Positions 45,606-57,642 of a stretch of 64,000 nt of DNA are shown here, piece after piece. Each line of letters starts with the position of its first letter. Position 1 is the first letter of the stretch. The notes beneath the pieces were generated by a model. The model was not told where the DNA came from. It made no database searches and worked only from the letters and a program-made list of their open reading frames with translations. The position numbers and the translations under genes were made by a program. The DNA comes from Pezizomycotina sp. ARF18 (taxonomy: Eukaryota > Ascomycota): positions 1 to 64,000 of the forward strand of contig AZLU01000089.1 in the NCBI GenBank assembly GCA_002224055.1. Direction: 5' to 3'.

Positions 45606-46774
45606 TTATACATTACTACCGATGATTCCCTTGAAGTTTCTGCGTGAGCTCCCGTAACTCCGTCCTCGCTCCCTCTCCAGGTGTTCGTTCATCGCCGTCC
45701 TCATCTCAGATAACGATCGCCTCGGTGTTTTAGGGGTTTCCGGCGCCTTAACAATGTTCATCTCACCGGCGCACACTCCGAGCACCGGCGACTCCGGCTC
45801 CTCGGCGTACGTCGTGCTCGTATCTGGTACGATGGTAGCGCTATTTTGAGTTTGTTCCTGCTGATCGTCGTTTTCGTGCCCTTCCTCCTCCGTATCCAGG
45901 ATCGATTCGATGTACATGGGAACGACCATGCCCGTGTTATCGTCGTTGGTTTGCCAGCTGAAGTGTCCAGTTTCTGCGTCGCGGACCGAGTCTATCATCG
46001 ACTTTACACCGTTCCTTATGCTTATTGAGCGCTCGGAGGCAGTAGGTGTTTTCGGTAGCGGTTTTATATCGACGGTCCTCGGGCGGGGCTTGTTGCTGGC
46101 TTTCGTCTCTACGGATTGGGCTCTTACCGGCTTCGACAGTGGCTTCAAGTCCAGCGGCTCTGGACAAGTTCTCCTCTTCGAACCTGGCGCTCCTCCTGAC
46201 CGTATGCTGAAGCTAAAGCTGCCGCTGTGTAGGTGTCTTCGTTGCTCGCTGGGGACGAGAAGCGGCGCGCTGACCACCCGAGGTTTTGGATCTTCGAGTA
46301 CCCCTCCGACAATACCTGCGCTGCCAGTTCGTCGTCCCATCCGAGTTCGTATTGTTCGAGTCCCGATAACTGTAACCGTGGCTATCGACCCCTAACAGCG
46401 GCATGGGACTCGAGAGCGGTATGTCGCTATTCCTTATATTCCCGTCGACATTGAGTAAACCATTCGGCGTATCTAATCCGTGTTCCGCCGCGCCACCGCC
46501 CCCTCTTCGATCTTCGACGGTCGCCGGCCTTTTAATTTCCGTCTCCGTTGAAGGAGCTTGAAGGTAACCGTTATTATGATCGCGAGTGCTAGTAGGGATG
46601 CCGATACCGCGATGATAATTACAGTGAGACTCGGGGCGCTGGTTGTGCCGCCGGGTGACTGCAAGGGTGTTGTGGAGGGGACTCTCTAGCGGTCTGAGAT
46701 GCGTCGAACGGCGTGAAGGTGCTTGTGATCATGCCTGCTGTCCGGATACAGGTGTCGCGTCGGACATTGGACAT
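45606..46774 (-). CDS. Single-pass membrane protein with long Ser/Thr/Pro cytosolic tail
   Basis: No family is recognised. The start at 46774 gives MSNVRRDTCIRTAG and TFTPFDASQTARES, a short N-terminal part. A single strong span follows (SLTVIIIAVSASLLALAIIITV), then a basic stop-transfer FKLLQRRRKLKGRRPSK. The remaining roughly 250 residues are hydrophilic and probably cytosolic: LDLKPLSKPV, RPRTVDIKPLPKTPTASE, RDAETGHFSWQTNDDNTGMV, VPMYIESILDTEEEGHENDD and APETPKTPRRSLSEMRTAMN. Several S/TP sites suggest kinase regulation. The frame is open from 46340 to the TAA at 45606-45608, one of the longest clean frames in the window. A bitopic sensor with a short ectodomain is the simplest reading. 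Confidence 0.6.
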
Positions 46775-49700
46775 TTGGGGTTAAGAGACTATGGTATGGA
46801 TTGGAAAAAAAAGTGTCCTTGGTTGACCTCGGTGATGCTATTGAGCAAAAGGGACTGTGTCTGGATGAATCAAAGGATGATATAAAGAAAGTAGATATAA
46901 TAGTTGAGGATGGGTAGTTATATCAAGGTAACACAAAGAAAACCCACCACGTCGAGACAGCAAACAAAGAAAAGGGTTTAGGGGGAAATGCAATCACACA
47001 AAATTCGTTACCGTTGCAGAAAAAAGCAGTTTTATAGCGAGCAGAAAAGGTGTTAAAAGACAAAATGAGACGATAAAAACAAGAGACGAGAGACAAGAAG
47101 ACTATTAGAAAAAGAATACCTCGTAAAAAAGGGCAAAAGAGAGTGTGAAGAATGCAATGAAAACGAGCGGCTACCTAAATACTAGGTAATGGTAAGAGGG
47201 TTGGCTCGAGTTTCGAGCCCCGAAGCAACTCGCAACTGGTGCAGGAAGCTGCGGTAACGATAAGTGTGCGAAATCCCAGTGAGGTAGCTCTATCTATCTC
47301 TCTGAGCAAATTTTCACGATAAAGGAGAAGAAAAAGGAACAGGAGAGGATCTCGAGAGACTTTGTCCAACAAATATAACTAGAAGAATATCGCTTTCCCG
47401 TTTTTCTTAAAGCTCCAGAAAAACCGTTGGTTTTTTAAGGTTCCGTTCCCTATATGTAGTGGAAGCGTGACGGCCCTGAGAGTTTTGTTAGACAGGGCTC
47501 AAGGGTACGTTTTACGAGGGCTACACTCGTTTCAGGGTCCTCCCGGAAGAGAGCAAAAAAACAGAGAGAGAAAAACAGTGAAGCGAGATAAAAAAGAAAA
47601 GGTATTCTATCTGCGAACGGTATCTGTTCGGAGTATATTAGTTATAGCCCTATAAGATAAATTAGTATTATAATATAAATTAACATACGCAGGTAGGCGT
47701 AAATCCACATATAGATATATACTTCTATTTAATATACACTATATTAGAAGCAAAAGTAGTGTCAAGGAATAACAGACATATATAATAACAATGTGCTGTA
47801 CGTACATACGCCTGCGCTGCAGTCTACGGAGTCAGCCATCCGAATTATTTTTTTATTTTTTTTTAAATTTTTTTTTACAAGGGAATGTCCCGGAAATGAA
47901 CTAACTAAACCTGCACACGGACCGACAGGACGTTCTCATATTAAACTTATAGATATATTTATTTATATATTAGTTAACCAGGATCCTGTATTCTCTACAG
48001 TATTAGGCGTATTCGTGGTTTTTTAAGATGCCTCGTATTTATTATCCGAAGTTTTGGGATCCGACGCTCCTTTCGTCCTTCGGCAGGAGCGAAAAACAAA
48101 ACCGGTTCACGACTGCTTCGCTGCTCAGTTAGGCAATACGATTTGCAATATATAAGCCAACCGGGAACTTGTACGTAAAAAATTATCGCTAACACGTAGG
48201 GAGAGTTCCTCGAGAGACTCGGTTCGTAAAGCCCAGAAATCCCTCGAGTATAGCCGGAAAAAAGTGCGATGCTATCGATTGTGATTTTTCGCCTTGTTCC
48301 TTGCACAAGAATACCACATATTAATCACATGGTTCTCAGCATTCAGACTGATCGTCTAGCGAATAAAATAGAGGATATATATATATTTAAATGTCTAGCC
48401 TCTCTAATAACTGAGAATCGTTATCTGGAAAATCGTATTTGTCGGTCGGATATTGCCCATTCATTTCTGACTTATCTTGCTAACAGCGCAAAAGGATCAG
48501 CAATAGGTGATTGTTAAAGGGGGATAAGTCGGGATTGAGGCTATTATCGCAGAGATTTGGCAGGGGTTTATTCAGGAGTTAACCTACTACCCAAGATCGA
48601 CGAGACAAAAGTACAACACATCACATCGCATTATCACACTTCTTAACCCCCTTCTCTCTCACTGACTGTGGTCCCCAAAAATGCACGAAATTGGCCCTTC
48701 GGAAGTCTGATTGTGGGTACTTTTCAGCTTTTATTTTGATACCAGAGACAGCGCACAACTTTTTGTAGCATTCAGGCCTGGTAGGGCGGAGAATCATACC
48801 GTATATCGACGGCCACTCCTTTTTTTTCCTGCAGGTTCTCCTTCCAGACCTGGCCTGTTGTAACACCAGAGCTCGCCTTTTTTTGCTCTATTTGCGGTGG
48901 TCTTTGCTAACGCATGAGTTCCTAACGCTCGCAAACTGAGCAAATCATCACACTTGAATACCTGCATTTGGCTTTTGTTCTCGAGTAAATCGAGGTGAAA
49001 ATTGTCTTTGCCTTACAAAGCTGTTAGACGTTACACTAAATTTAACGCTTGAAAATCTAGCTATTTCGAGTTTTCAGTGTGGCCCATCACCCCTTAGCCG
49101 GAAGAGACTCAAGGGAGTAAATACTTCGCCAATCTTTTTTAATACCAGTAATATGGTCGGCTACTTTCGAGAATCGTGAAGATACGGATAGGCGACGAGA
49201 TTGTTGGCGTTCAGGCCGCCAACGCGAAGAATTCCCGCTGCCTGTCAATTTAAAATTGCAAACCGCCAGTCACCCAGAATTCGTCATCTTGGATATACAC
49301 ATTACTCGGGATCAGAAGTGGTCTAGGCTGAATATTCTTGAAAAGAATCCAGTTCCGTGGGCTTCAAGGCTTGAGATCATGGAGTGCCTGGCCTTTCGAT
49401 ACGCAGCTGATAACTGTTACTAGGATGATCGTATAAAGGAGAAAATACTACCAATACTATATTCAATGCGCGATTCGATACAAACCGTGTTACCAGTTTT
49501 CTCCCAAGAAACAAAGACGCACTGGTGAAGTTTTCGGCCCAGTCATTAAGTAAACACCGCGTTTCTCTCGCGAAATAAAAAAAAAAAAAGGCTCATAAAC
49601 AAACGACTCCTCGGTATTGCCAAAATCAAAACAACCGGACGAAAATCAAACGGGTTCTTCCATACTCGCAAACGGATTTGGAATTTATCCTGAAGGAGTC

Positions 49701-51440
49701 TTCTCATCCCTTTTACACAACTGCCGTTGATCCGTGAGCATATTCCTGGGCGTAGTTACAGATGAACTCTGCGTGCGCTCTTTTATTGGTTTCTGACCCC
49801 CCGTTTCGTTTCAGCTTCGTCCCAACTAGCCAGAGAAGCTGAAGGAACACGTCCCCTTGTGACGTTCGTAAAAGGGTTGGAGTCGTGTTTGCACCAACCC
49901 TTTTGTCATGGGAAACTAATGGACAATAGTGAAAGATTTGCGCTGAGGATAAATAGCAAAACGCCCGTAAAGTTTAGTTACACGGTTATATATTACGAAG
50001 CCCTAGCGGCCGCGAGATGGTCCTTGTGGTGAATGTTTATTCGATATGAATAGTTGAAATAGCTTCGACTTCTTCGCCAGTCCGGACGCGCTCCTACTAA
50101 AACCCAGCATCGCAAATTGGAATATCAAACAATTCCTTTATTCATGGAAGGAAGATTCGATTTCCTGTCGCGTTTGATCGATGTGCAAGTCAACGTTAAG
50201 GGTTCGTTTTGTTTCAGCAAACGGCTATAGGGCCAATTTCTACGAGACTTTTGTCTAAGACTCCTCGAGGTCATAAGACCATGAAAAATATCCCACGGCA
50301 ATCTTTTTCTTAAAATTACTCCGCAACAATTTGACATCACCAGATGCAGTTTCGTGATAGAGACAGGATTTCTTATAATCCCCATTCCTCCTATAAATAC
50401 CCTACGAATGTCGGCATTGCCGGTTTCCATCCTAGATGGTAAATATTTATGGAATGATCGAACTCGACACTGCTTCCCAAACTCCCAGTCCCCAGCTGTT
50501 TTTTCATTGAACCAGCATTTTTTGCAAAAGCTGCATCTCCCAGTGAACCGGACAAATAGGTGCCTTGCTAGGATTCTTCTCGTACAAAGCATAATTTGGC
50601 AACTCCAGGCCCGTCTCAATCTTTCTTCTTCAACTCGGCGTGGCTGAGCCCCGGTTTTGTCTGAGGTGGTAGAGATAAACGACTCCCGCTCGGAACGAAA
50701 GGGCAAAAGAACGACTTTAGGAATCTCCATAATCTCCACACTGGGAAATAAATCATATCAAAATAAAGTGTAACGTTGCATCGACGGGGGCTGGGGGATA
50801 AGCACCGACTTTATAATACGAGTAGAGAGCTGGGGTGCATACGAATTTCGATAATGAGATGCCATTACATGAAATCGGGCAGGTCTGGAATGGGAGATAC
50901 CAACTCGTAGTATAATTGGCTCTAAAATAATCTCATGAAGCACATTCGAGGTATCCTCTGACGAGATTACTCTTTTTTTATGGTAAGATATGATCCTTTG
51001 AGTAAAATAAAGAGTTGGTTTCATCTCCGTGCTTGCTAGGTTGATCGTCATATACAAAGATTAGCCACGAGCTGGGGAAGCGTAACTTTACGGTGCAAGG
51101 GCCTTGCCAGGCCTGGACCTCAAAGCCATGTAATCACAGAGTTCAAACACCAAGATCTAGCTTATCGGTAATCTAACGAGGATACGAGATATATTAAATT
51201 CTTTCCTGCTACTAAAATTAAATAGCTTCTTCTAATTCAGAGATTCGAATCCCAAACTCCAAGCACAACTAATGTGACAATAAACCATAATCCTCAGGCT
51301 AATAGTGCAAGAAATCGTCTGATGAGCGCAGTCAATATGAAGGTAGAGCTTCATCTCCTTTTCCTTTTGCCTTGCTATTTTTTGGTCAAACCGCAATCTT
51401 CTGAAACTCCAGCTCGTCCAATTCATCCCGGGTAGGAGCT
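46775..51440. other. Longest gene-poor interval, with AT-rich patches
   Basis: About 4.7 kb without a supported gene. AT-rich patches at 47640-47990 and a T-rich run at 47847-47876 resemble a milder form of the block at 2.4-3.7 kb. Minus-strand frames at 47995-48306 and 48621-48866 (KEWPSIYGMILRPTRPECYK) and at 50125-50739 are unrecognised. Confidence 0.45.
50125..50739 (-). CDS. Open frame of unknown status
   Basis: A 204-codon frame starting MEIMEIPKVVLLPFRSERES and containing CSFCKKCWFNEK. It is long for chance at this base composition but has no recognisable motif, is rich in Arg/Lys/Ser, and has no clear promoter or splice context. It is listed because it is uninterrupted, in contrast to the real genes here. 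Confidence 0.2.
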   Translation of the reverse strand: MEIMEIPKVVLLPFRSERESFISTTSDKTGAQPRRVEEERLRRAWSCQIMLCTRRILARHLFVRFTGRCSFCKKCWFNEKTAGDWEFGKQCRVRSFHKYLPSRMETGNADIRRVFIGGMGIIRNPVSITKLHLVMSNCCGVILRKRLPWDIFHGLMTSRSLRQKSRRNWPYSRLLKQNEPLTLTCTSIKRDRKSNLPSMNKGIV

Positions 51441-52885
51441 CTACCCGGATATAAACCCCTGCCATCCCGGGCTCCCCGGCCCATCCCAGCTCCACCATGT
51501 CGCCTCCCCACCCTTGCCGCCCTTCCATGGCTCCATAGCCACTATCGCCTTGGTACGCGTCTCCACGTCCTCCAGCTGCAAACCCCGGCGACAGCATCCT
51601 CGACCACGATCTCTTCCTCCCGCTCGCCTTGGTACTCTATAACCCACGACTTGCCTCCACGGCGGTGCGAGGGTAGGCAGGCTGGCCGCAACCATGAAGC
51701 AGTTGGACTCCGCGAAGGTTACGATCCACGTGCGGCACCATAGGCGAGAGCGATCCGGTCGCCTTATTGAGATCGGTGCGGGGGTTCCAGCACGGTCCCG
51801 GCCAGAGCTGGACAAGGAACGGGATACAGATTATACCGATTAACAGGACGCTTTTTTTTTTTTTTTTTTTTTTTTTAAAACAAGGAAAAGAGTAATAAAA
51901 TTAGCATGGGGAGCTGGAGAATATCGAATGCCGCCTGTTATCTCCGTCCAGTAATGAGATTGGATGATAAGCTGATTTCGTACCCAAAGCCGAACCCAAA
52001 TATACTGTACAAGTGCATCTTTGCCTTCCTTCTTAGCTTCACTTGCCCCAGTAGGACGAACTGCAGAACGAATACCAAGACGTCCGTCGTGATACCTACG
52101 ACGCTCGTGACGCAAATTATCTGCTCCTGCGTTAGACCCATCACCTTACCCTTTCTACGCTCTGCGAAGAAAGATTCTCCAAAATGAATTACCCGCGGCT
52201 GCCCAGCAAGGCATCATCGCCATCAGTTGGGCACCAATGGAGGTAAGCAGGGTTAAGCTAGCGTTGCGTCGAGGAACCAAAGCGATGACCGTGACACGAT
52301 CTCACGCGGCGTGAAGCTGTAGTACGCTAGTAAAATTGATAGACGGGAGAACAGGTTCAATCCGGCGCACACGCCGATCTCGATGTGATTGTACTTCCAG
52401 CAGACATGGTCGGCTGCGACTGTATTTGTATGAAGAATACGAACATATTTCGCCACTTTTTTTTAAAAGGCCGTTGGTGTTCGTCTTTCAGCTTTTCAAG
52501 CTTTAGAAAACGTTCCTGATGGCGCTTGCCGGTAAAAAGAACTACATAAAGCCCGATGCCGAGTAGCTACAATTTGGTGAGACGGGTATAACGAGAAATA
52601 CCAGAGGTAATAGCCTTGTACATGTATGTACAGGACAGTCTCAACTTACAAGTGCGAGTAGTATCAAATCTTCCGATGGAAATGTTCATTAGCTATGAGT
52701 TTCTCTTCTCCTAAAAATATTAAGAATAAAACCAACTCACAGTCATCCAATCTAACCGAGCTCAATAGCTCTGCTCTTACGTATATTCCAGCCAGCACGA
52801 ACGACGACTCGATAACAGTGAATACCCCAGTCGTTATGAGCCACTCGAATGCCAATCTCCTTTCTTCCTCTCGTATCGCAGTCAT
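51441..52885 (-). CDS. Fungal rhodopsin-domain integral membrane protein (PTH11-like)
   Basis: Seven-span fungal membrane protein of the rhodopsin-domain family related to PTH11-type receptors, placed at the plasma membrane. The start chosen at 52885 gives MTAIREEERRLAFEWLITTG, then SFVLAGIYVRAELLSSVRLD with the typical first-helix R and D-D pair. A GTGAGT donor follows. Next are NLFSRLSILLAYYSF (helix-3 KLS-like), VVGITTDVLVFVLQFVLLGQ with VKLRRKAKMHLYSIFGFGFG (helix 5, family consensus around TDV and RRK), and FAESNCFMVAASLPTLAPPW, the conserved final-helix E-N-AxLPTLxP motif. The tail is Trp/Gly-rich and ends at 51441. Helices 2, 4 and 6 are harder to read. A T25 run (51852-51876) sits between coding blocks, probably in an intron. 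The ligand is unknown. Confidence 0.7.
51852..51876. repeat. T25 homopolymer
   Basis: Twenty-five consecutive T on the plus strand, inside the span of the rhodopsin-domain gene (A25 on the coding strand), probably intronic. Confidence 0.9.
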
Positions 52886-55089
52886 AATTCTTTCTCCTCT
52901 TGGCTCATAAACATCGCATCGCGGATTGGCCAATTTATCCGCTCTAGTTTGATTTTGTCTAAGAACAATATAATTCCTCATCTTGAGTTTTTTTTTTAAA
53001 ATCAATCAATCTGGGGTAAATGAGTATGTTATACAAGGCCAAGATCAATCAGCTACTAAAACTACTTCATTGCGACATTCATTAATAAAATTCTATGATG
53101 GGGGGATATTAAGGGCTGCGAGAAGACAGGAATTGTTTCAAAACATTTGTTATATGAGCTCCGTGTTGCGATCTGCCTCGTTGAAAACTTTCTTTGGCAA
53201 GCGAAGTCCTCTCCAAACAATTTGAACCGGCGGGTACTTTTACTCAGGGACTTTGGCAGTTTTGATCGCTGCTTATTCTTCGGCAACAATAAAAGGTCGC
53301 GCTATCGCTGAGATTGTGATTGCATCGAAGCCGCAGTGCGCTTGTATCTATCAAATGTGGGGGGCCACAGCGGCCTTGTCAAATTTCAAGGGCGGGGGGG
53401 GGGGCATATTCAGCGTTTCAAGGCGCTTGAGCTCTAACAAATACCATCTCCACCCTCGGTAGAAAAGCTCGATTTGACATACCGAACGCTCTATCCTGAA
53501 GCACGTTCTGTCCCAGATATAGAGTTGTTGAACTATCGACAGCAGCAAAACCGGATGAAATGTTATACACCTTTCTTTCCCTTTCATAAAAGCAAAGAGA
53601 GATAGTTATAGCTTCTGCCATGATATCGTACGACTATTTAGGACTTAGTAAGCATCACCATTGATTTTGGCACCGGTAACCTCCCACTTACGTCGTAGAG
53701 AGGAAAGGACGAAACAGCATTAGAAGTCATTTCTGTACGTTCCGATTTCGAAGCGTTGAAGGCCAATCCCAACATGACAGCTGTGCTGCGTTCGTCTGCA
53801 GTAGTAGAAATAAGGTTTTCCGCCGTCACATAGTGTCTGTCAATTACTAAAAAAAACCTGTAGTTTAGCTTGAAGACTGAAACATAACGAGATCTCACTA
53901 TCACAGGGGCTTGCTGGTTATAAATCATTTCGGTTTTATTTTGAAGCCATATATTGCGTTCAAAGTCAAGAGATGATATCTTTTGATAGATAATGCGGGT
54001 AGATTACGAGAAGTTACGAGAGGACGAGAGATGTCAGGGAACATCTCTCTATACTACGTACTCCATGAGTTATATAGCCACAGTTCCAAGTTTTATCAAT
54101 ACAGATGTTGCCAACGTGTACTCTCGTTACCGAATATTTAACACGGGAATAGAGGCTACTTCTTCCATCAAGAAGTTTTTTTTTTTTTTCCCTTTTCCGA
54201 CGAGGGTTCGCTGCCAGGAAACTGCCAGTGGGTCCCATCTGACGCGCTGTCCCCTAGAAGAAGAACCCCCAACGACCGTAGCACAACGTCAAAATTGGCA
54301 TATCATGGCCGACGAGCGGATATTCAAAAGGGAAGGCCGCAGTCGTAGCATGCTATCAAGGTTTGAAGGTTCAAACCTTCCAAATCATATACGTGGGCAA
54401 AGGGGATTTTATCGAGCTTGAGGATTAAAATACACAAGTTGTAGGCACGTCTGCCTTAAAATATAATATATATATATAGCGAGCTGTGACTGCTATAATG
54501 CTAATGGCAGGAAGATTTAGTGGAGTTCTCTTAAAAACCTAGTAAGGTTTTGGGCCAGATGCAGAGGCATTATCGCGGGCATTTGCATATGGCGGTTGTC
54601 GAGTAGAACAAGCTTTATACGCCAACAGGGTTCACTTATAATCGATACACTACAAAAAAAAAACAATACAGAAGATTTCAAACCGCCATATTCACTGGGC
54701 CCGTGATACCTCGACGTCAGCCGTTTAGATTGGAACCTTGAGAATAACAAAGACCTGGCAGGCTGCCTTATCCGAGTCAGTCAAAAGCTATTACTTTGTT
54801 TTTTGATCCTTAAAAGAATATAGGAACAGGCGATGCGTCATAAGAAGAACAGACATGGTTGCAGCTCTCAAGCTGAGAGAAGACTTCAAGTCCAATTTGA
54901 CGTGATTTCAAAGATGAAAGGAAAGCGAAACGGATCGAGTAATGCACCAAGGTTACTCTCTGGCCACCTCGAAGGCGAAGGAGTTCTTCAGTAAGAAAAA
55001 GGACCGATAAAAGGAAATAGAGAACGGCCAGGGCCTCCTCGTCTTATAACTGCTAGTTACCCGCACACAACCCAACGACTTCCTTCGCC
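52886..55089. other. Gene-poor interval
   Basis: No gene is clearly supported. A minus frame at 53638-53928 (AFNASKSERTEMTSNAVSSF) is protein-like but unassigned. A G-run lies at about 53393-53404. The hairpin at 54358-54379 is listed separately. Pyrimidine-rich sequence at 55090-55260 belongs to the next gene. Confidence 0.4.
54358..54379. repeat. Perfect 10-bp inverted repeat with 2-base loop
   Basis: AAGGTTTGAA and TTCAAACCTT flank GG, forming an almost fully palindromic 22-mer. It is not followed by a T-run and may be a protein-binding site or chance. Confidence 0.6.
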
Positions 55090-57005
55090 TTATCGCTCCT
55101 CCCTCCCCTCAATCATATCCCACCTCCCCTCTCCCCCACCTCCACCCACCTCCCCTCCCCTTCCTCTTCCTCCACCTTCTCCAACCCATACACCCCCTAA
55201 TCTTCCACTCCAACCCCTCCTGTTGATATCCCACTTCTCCATCTTAACCTTCATCACCAAACCCCACTAGCAACATCCTTCCAACCATCTCCCCGTCCTT
55301 CCCACCCTCCGCGATCCCAACGTACCGCCACCTACTCTCCTCCCCCAACGACTTTGCATTAACGCCCCTCGGCCTTACCTTCACCTTGAGAACTTTCAAC
55401 TTCTCGAATCCTTTTATTAACTCCATCAGCTCACTGAACGCCGCCCCGGGACTCCCTTCAGGCGAGTGTTAGAACTTAGCGTAGTAGACGCCGTATCGAA
55501 CGGTGTGTTCTGTAACAGTTGGAAGGAAATTTCGGGGCGCTTGAGAGTATCATCACGTCGGTGCTTATCGTTAGCGACGTCAGCCGCTGCGAGATGGTGG
55601 GAGTACGTTATCGAGGAATTTCCGGCGGAGGGCCGCGTTCGTTGGTCGGGGAGTTGTGGAGGAGCTGCGGGGAGGGGTGCAGAGGGGGCAACCCAGAGTG
55701 GTGGATTATTATGGGTGGGATGGCGGTTTCGGGGTTTCTAGCATGATGCTTTTTGTTAGCGCGGTTTTTTTTTTTTTCCTTTTGACTCGTAGAACCGAAA
55801 AGACGGGGAGAGAAGATAAAGGGAGGAGAAACGCTGTTATAGGGAAGAAAAAAAAAAAAAAAAGGGGGGGGGTTTTTTTTCTCATACTCGTCGACATTAG
55901 CAACCTCCAAAACCTCCACTCCGCTCCAACCTCGCTCGCCAAATACTCCAGCAACCCCTCGCATAGCGCCGCAGCGCCCCTAATAGCCCTCAACTTCATC
56001 CCGCACCTCACCGCCTCCCGCCACACCTTATCGTTCCTGTCCGTCCTGCTAACAACGGCGCACTTCAACTCCTCCACGTTACCCAACTTCGCAACATTAA
56101 CTCCCCTCTCCGGCATACTAATACCGCTCCAATCTCCAACTCCTTAATCTTTAATACCGGCGTGGGAACGCGGTCGAGTACCCTTTCGAAGAGCACGGCG
56201 GTCGTGCGCGGGTAATACCGCTCAAGGTCGGGGTAGTACTTCACCACCAAGCTCTCGAGGTGCGGGCTGTTGACCACGCACCGCGCGATGCTCTCGGTCA
56301 CGTACCAGGGTATATTATACGGCCGCCCTCAGGTTCGACGTCGACCTTCAGCTTCTTCAAACAGCTGCCGCCTCCCGCGGCGAGTTGCGGGAGCCAGCTT
56401 TCCGTCCCGCGGTAGTCCAGCGCTTCGACGGCTAAACCGTTATCGAACGCGTTTTCGAGCGCGAGGAAGAACTTGCGCTGGCCGTCCTCCATGGCCCTGT
56501 CGACCCTGTACGGGTCCCAGTACTCCTGCAGCGTGGCGGCGCGGGTAACTCCACTTCAGCAGACTCAGCTTTGAAAACAGCGGCAGCAGCTTCTTGCACG
56601 TTGAGCGCGTGAAGGTGACGAAGCCATTCCTATGCGTCGCGGAAAAAAGTATCGATAACTCCCTGTAATTCGCCGCGCGGAAACTCTCTATATCAGAGGA
56701 GGAGGTGGAGGCGTTGGAGTCGTCGAGGAGGGATTGTATGCGCTGCGTGAGCGTGTGGAGGGTTGCGGTTGTCCGCCGGGCGGTTTGGGATAAAAGGGAG
56801 GTAGAGGCGGCGGAAGAGGCGGTCGCGGCGATGGGGCGGAAGAACGGGTGGAGAGGCGGAGGGATTTTAGATCGCGGCCTTCGAGCTGTGTGGTTGTTAG
56901 TGGGGGGAGTAATGAAAAGGCAGGAAGAGGGGGAGGGGGAGGGGTTTACGTTGGGATCGTTGAAGATTTGGAGGAGGACTTCGGCGGGGAGGAGAGGATG
57001 GACAT
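55090..57005 (-). CDS. F-box/LRR-type protein, paralogue A of a tandem group
   Basis: Predicted SCF ubiquitin-ligase adaptor. The start is an ATG at 57005, immediately followed by an F-box (HPLLPAEVLLQIFNDPNVN). Then come a Ser/Thr/Pro-rich linker with SLLDDSNASTSSS, IESFRAANYRELSILFSATH, RNGFVTFTRSTCKKLLPLFS, FFLALENAFDNGLAVEALDY, LPQLAAGGGSCLKKLKVDVE, CVVNSPHLESLVVKYYPDLE, VPTPVLKIKELEIGA, GNVEELKCAVVSRTDRNDKV, QRLTSLTISTDVMIL and GFEKLKVLKVKVRPRGV. The recurrent LxxLxV segments suggest irregular leucine-rich repeats. It ends RWDMIEGREER with a stop at 55090-55092, about 600 codons. Frames change repeatedly, and a 15-20 base A/G homopolymer lies inside the span at about 55849-55870. RNGFVTFT recurs in paralogue B. 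Confidence 0.65.
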
Positions 57006-57186
57006 CGTCGCTGTCGGGGGTGGGGCAGATTCGAGTTCAAGGTCTCGAAGTAGAGAAGGAAGCAAGTATAGTATAGTAGTAGGTCTGATTTGATGATGTG
57101 ATGATGATGATGATGGTACGCGTTGTACGTTGTGTTCGTGTCTCGTTCGTGTTTTCTCGTGACTGATTGAATGAATGAGGGGAGGA

Positions 57187-57239
57187 TAAGAAAGTAAGAA
57201 AGTAAGAAAGTAAGAAAGAGAGAGAGAGAGAGAGAGAGA
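57187..57239. repeat. Compound microsatellite (GTAAGAAA)n-(GA)n
   Basis: About four GTAAGAAA-type units run directly into roughly eleven GA units. Located upstream of paralogue A. Confidence 0.9.
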
Positions 57240-57569
57240 CAGCAAGGCTGAGGTTTTTGACGTTCTTTTTTTTTTATTCTTTGAAGGCGTCCAAGGATGA
57301 CTGACTACTTTTGCGCTTTCCCCAAGCCACCAAATAGCAAAACACACGGCAAATCACGGAGGAAGTCGGCGCCTTTGCTCCAGCTGAGAACGAATATATA
57401 TACTTATATATATATATATAAAGATAAAGATAAAGAAAAAAATAGCAGTCATTATCACGGTAGAATACAAACTGGCACATCAGCAACCACTCCCCGCAAG
57501 TGCAATATTACGCCGGGAATGATTCTCGCCAAAATAGAAACATTGTTTGACTCTGCTCTTTAAGGGCTT

Positions 57570-57588
57570 CCCCCCCCCCCCCCCCCCC
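57570..57588. repeat. C19 homopolymer
   Basis: Nineteen consecutive C between the two F-box paralogues; rare in fungal nuclear DNA and difficult to sequence correctly. Confidence 0.9.
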
Positions 57589-57642
57589 AAGCTTTTCTAA
57601 GTAAATACCCCTCCTCAGCCGGCCTATCCTCCGTCAGCCCCC

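Larger units (their letters stand above)
57006..57642. other. Intergenic with microsatellites and a C19 run
   Basis: Promoter side of paralogue A. It holds GAT repeats (57093-57113), GTAAGAAA tandem units grading into (GA)n (57187-57239), TATA-rich repeats at 57398-57421, and a C19 run at 57570-57588. Confidence 0.6.
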
